5,717 nucleotides of DNA from Flavobacteriaceae bacterium (GTDB taxonomy: Bacteria > Bacteroidota > Bacteroidia > Flavobacteriales > Flavobacteriaceae), in contig WFZY01000276.1 in assembly GCA_015489265.1 (NCBI GenBank), positions 1 to 5,717 on the forward strand. Reading direction: 5' to 3'. The first letter of the stretch is position 1. The number at the start of each line of letters is the position of its first letter. The notes beneath the pieces were generated by a model, which was given only the letters and a program-made list of their open reading frames with translations, did no database searches and was not told where the DNA came from. Shown in pieces: positions 5,591 to 5,717 of this stretch. Position numbers and translations under genes: made by a program.

Positions 5591-5633
5591 ATACCAATTC
5601 TAAATATAAAATAGTCCAAAAATAATTTGGTAT
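5591..5633. repeat. Inverted repeat ATACCAA/TTGGTAT
   Basis: ATACCAA (5591-5597) is the exact complement of TTGGTAT (5627-5633), with 29 AT-rich bases between them. The similarity continues with ATT against AATT next to each arm. It begins immediately after the terminator T-run. It could be the edge of a small palindromic intergenic repeat together with the next hairpin; no function is evident. Confidence 0.45.
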
Positions 5634-5634
5634 C

Positions 5635-5650
5635 CCCGACAATAGTCGGG
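5635..5650. repeat. Compact hairpin CCCGAC-AATA-GTCGGG
   Basis: A perfect 6-bp GC-rich stem (5635-5640 and 5645-5650) with the 4-base loop AATA stands out in AT-rich DNA. No T-run follows on either strand, so it is not a standard terminator. It directly abuts the ATACCAA/TTGGTAT repeat, suggesting one composite extragenic element of about 60 bases. A regulatory site for a gene starting near 5672 is an alternative. Confidence 0.5.
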
Positions 5651-5671
5651 AGTAAACAATACCGCTACTAC

Positions 5672-5717
5672 ATGAAAATAATACTAGAAAAATATAAAAT
5701 ATTTCAAAACAAAGTAT
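5672..5717 (+). CDS. Possible start of a gene running off the window
   Basis: An ATG at 5672 opens a frame of 15 codons (MKIILEKYKIFQNKV) with no stop before the end of the window. The lysine- and isoleucine-rich start is typical of genes in this window, but it is too short to identify and the AT-rich composition makes a chance frame quite possible. No promoter consensus is seen just before it. Confidence 0.28.
   Translation, partial: MKIILEKYKIFQNKV

Overview
The window looks like chromosomal DNA of a Bacteroidota member, probably Flavobacteriia or a close relative. Three observations support this. The intergenic DNA is very AT-rich. No start codon is preceded by a clear Shine-Dalgarno sequence. 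Promoter-like sites of the Bacteroidota type TAnnTTTG lie upstream of three of the genes, and one of them has a matching TTTG exactly 19 bases further up. The protein sequences fit the same group. No transposase, integrase, phage structural gene, RNA gene or CRISPR array is visible, so this reads as ordinary chromosome rather than an island.

Layout from left to right. A WbpP/TviC-type UDP-N-acetylglucosamine 4-epimerase (26-991, +) is probably the last gene of a surface-polysaccharide cluster lying to the left. It converges on a periplasmic HtrA/DegP serine protease with two PDZ domains (1069-2487, -), and a 22-bp perfect hairpin terminator sits between the two stop codons. A 381-base AT-rich divergent gap (2488-2868) carries promoter-like sites for both sides plus T-tracts and short repeated words. 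It is followed by a GNAT acetyltransferase (2869-3390, +), a repeat-rich 299-base gap, the endolytic transglycosylase MltG (3690-4730, +) and a lysozyme/transglycosylase-like secreted or anchored protein (4872-5537, +) that has the best promoter in the window and ends at a strong terminator. The last 130 bases hold two more inverted repeats and possibly the first codons of another gene (5672 to the end).

Functionally, the right half is an envelope module: MltG cuts nascent peptidoglycan strands at the inner membrane, the 221-residue protein probably cleaves the glycan backbone from the periplasmic side, and HtrA deals with misfolded envelope proteins. The epimerase makes a UDP-GalNAc-type precursor for surface glycans. 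The GNAT substrate is unknown.

I see no convincing new defence system or mobile system. The items most worth a second look are the repeat-dense gap between the GNAT gene and mltG (a REP-like word, CTTA-unit repeats and a repeated 15-mer), the poorly described lysozyme-like protein with its 5' leader hairpin, and the gene-free gap between htrA and the GNAT gene, where I recall related genomes carrying dapF.
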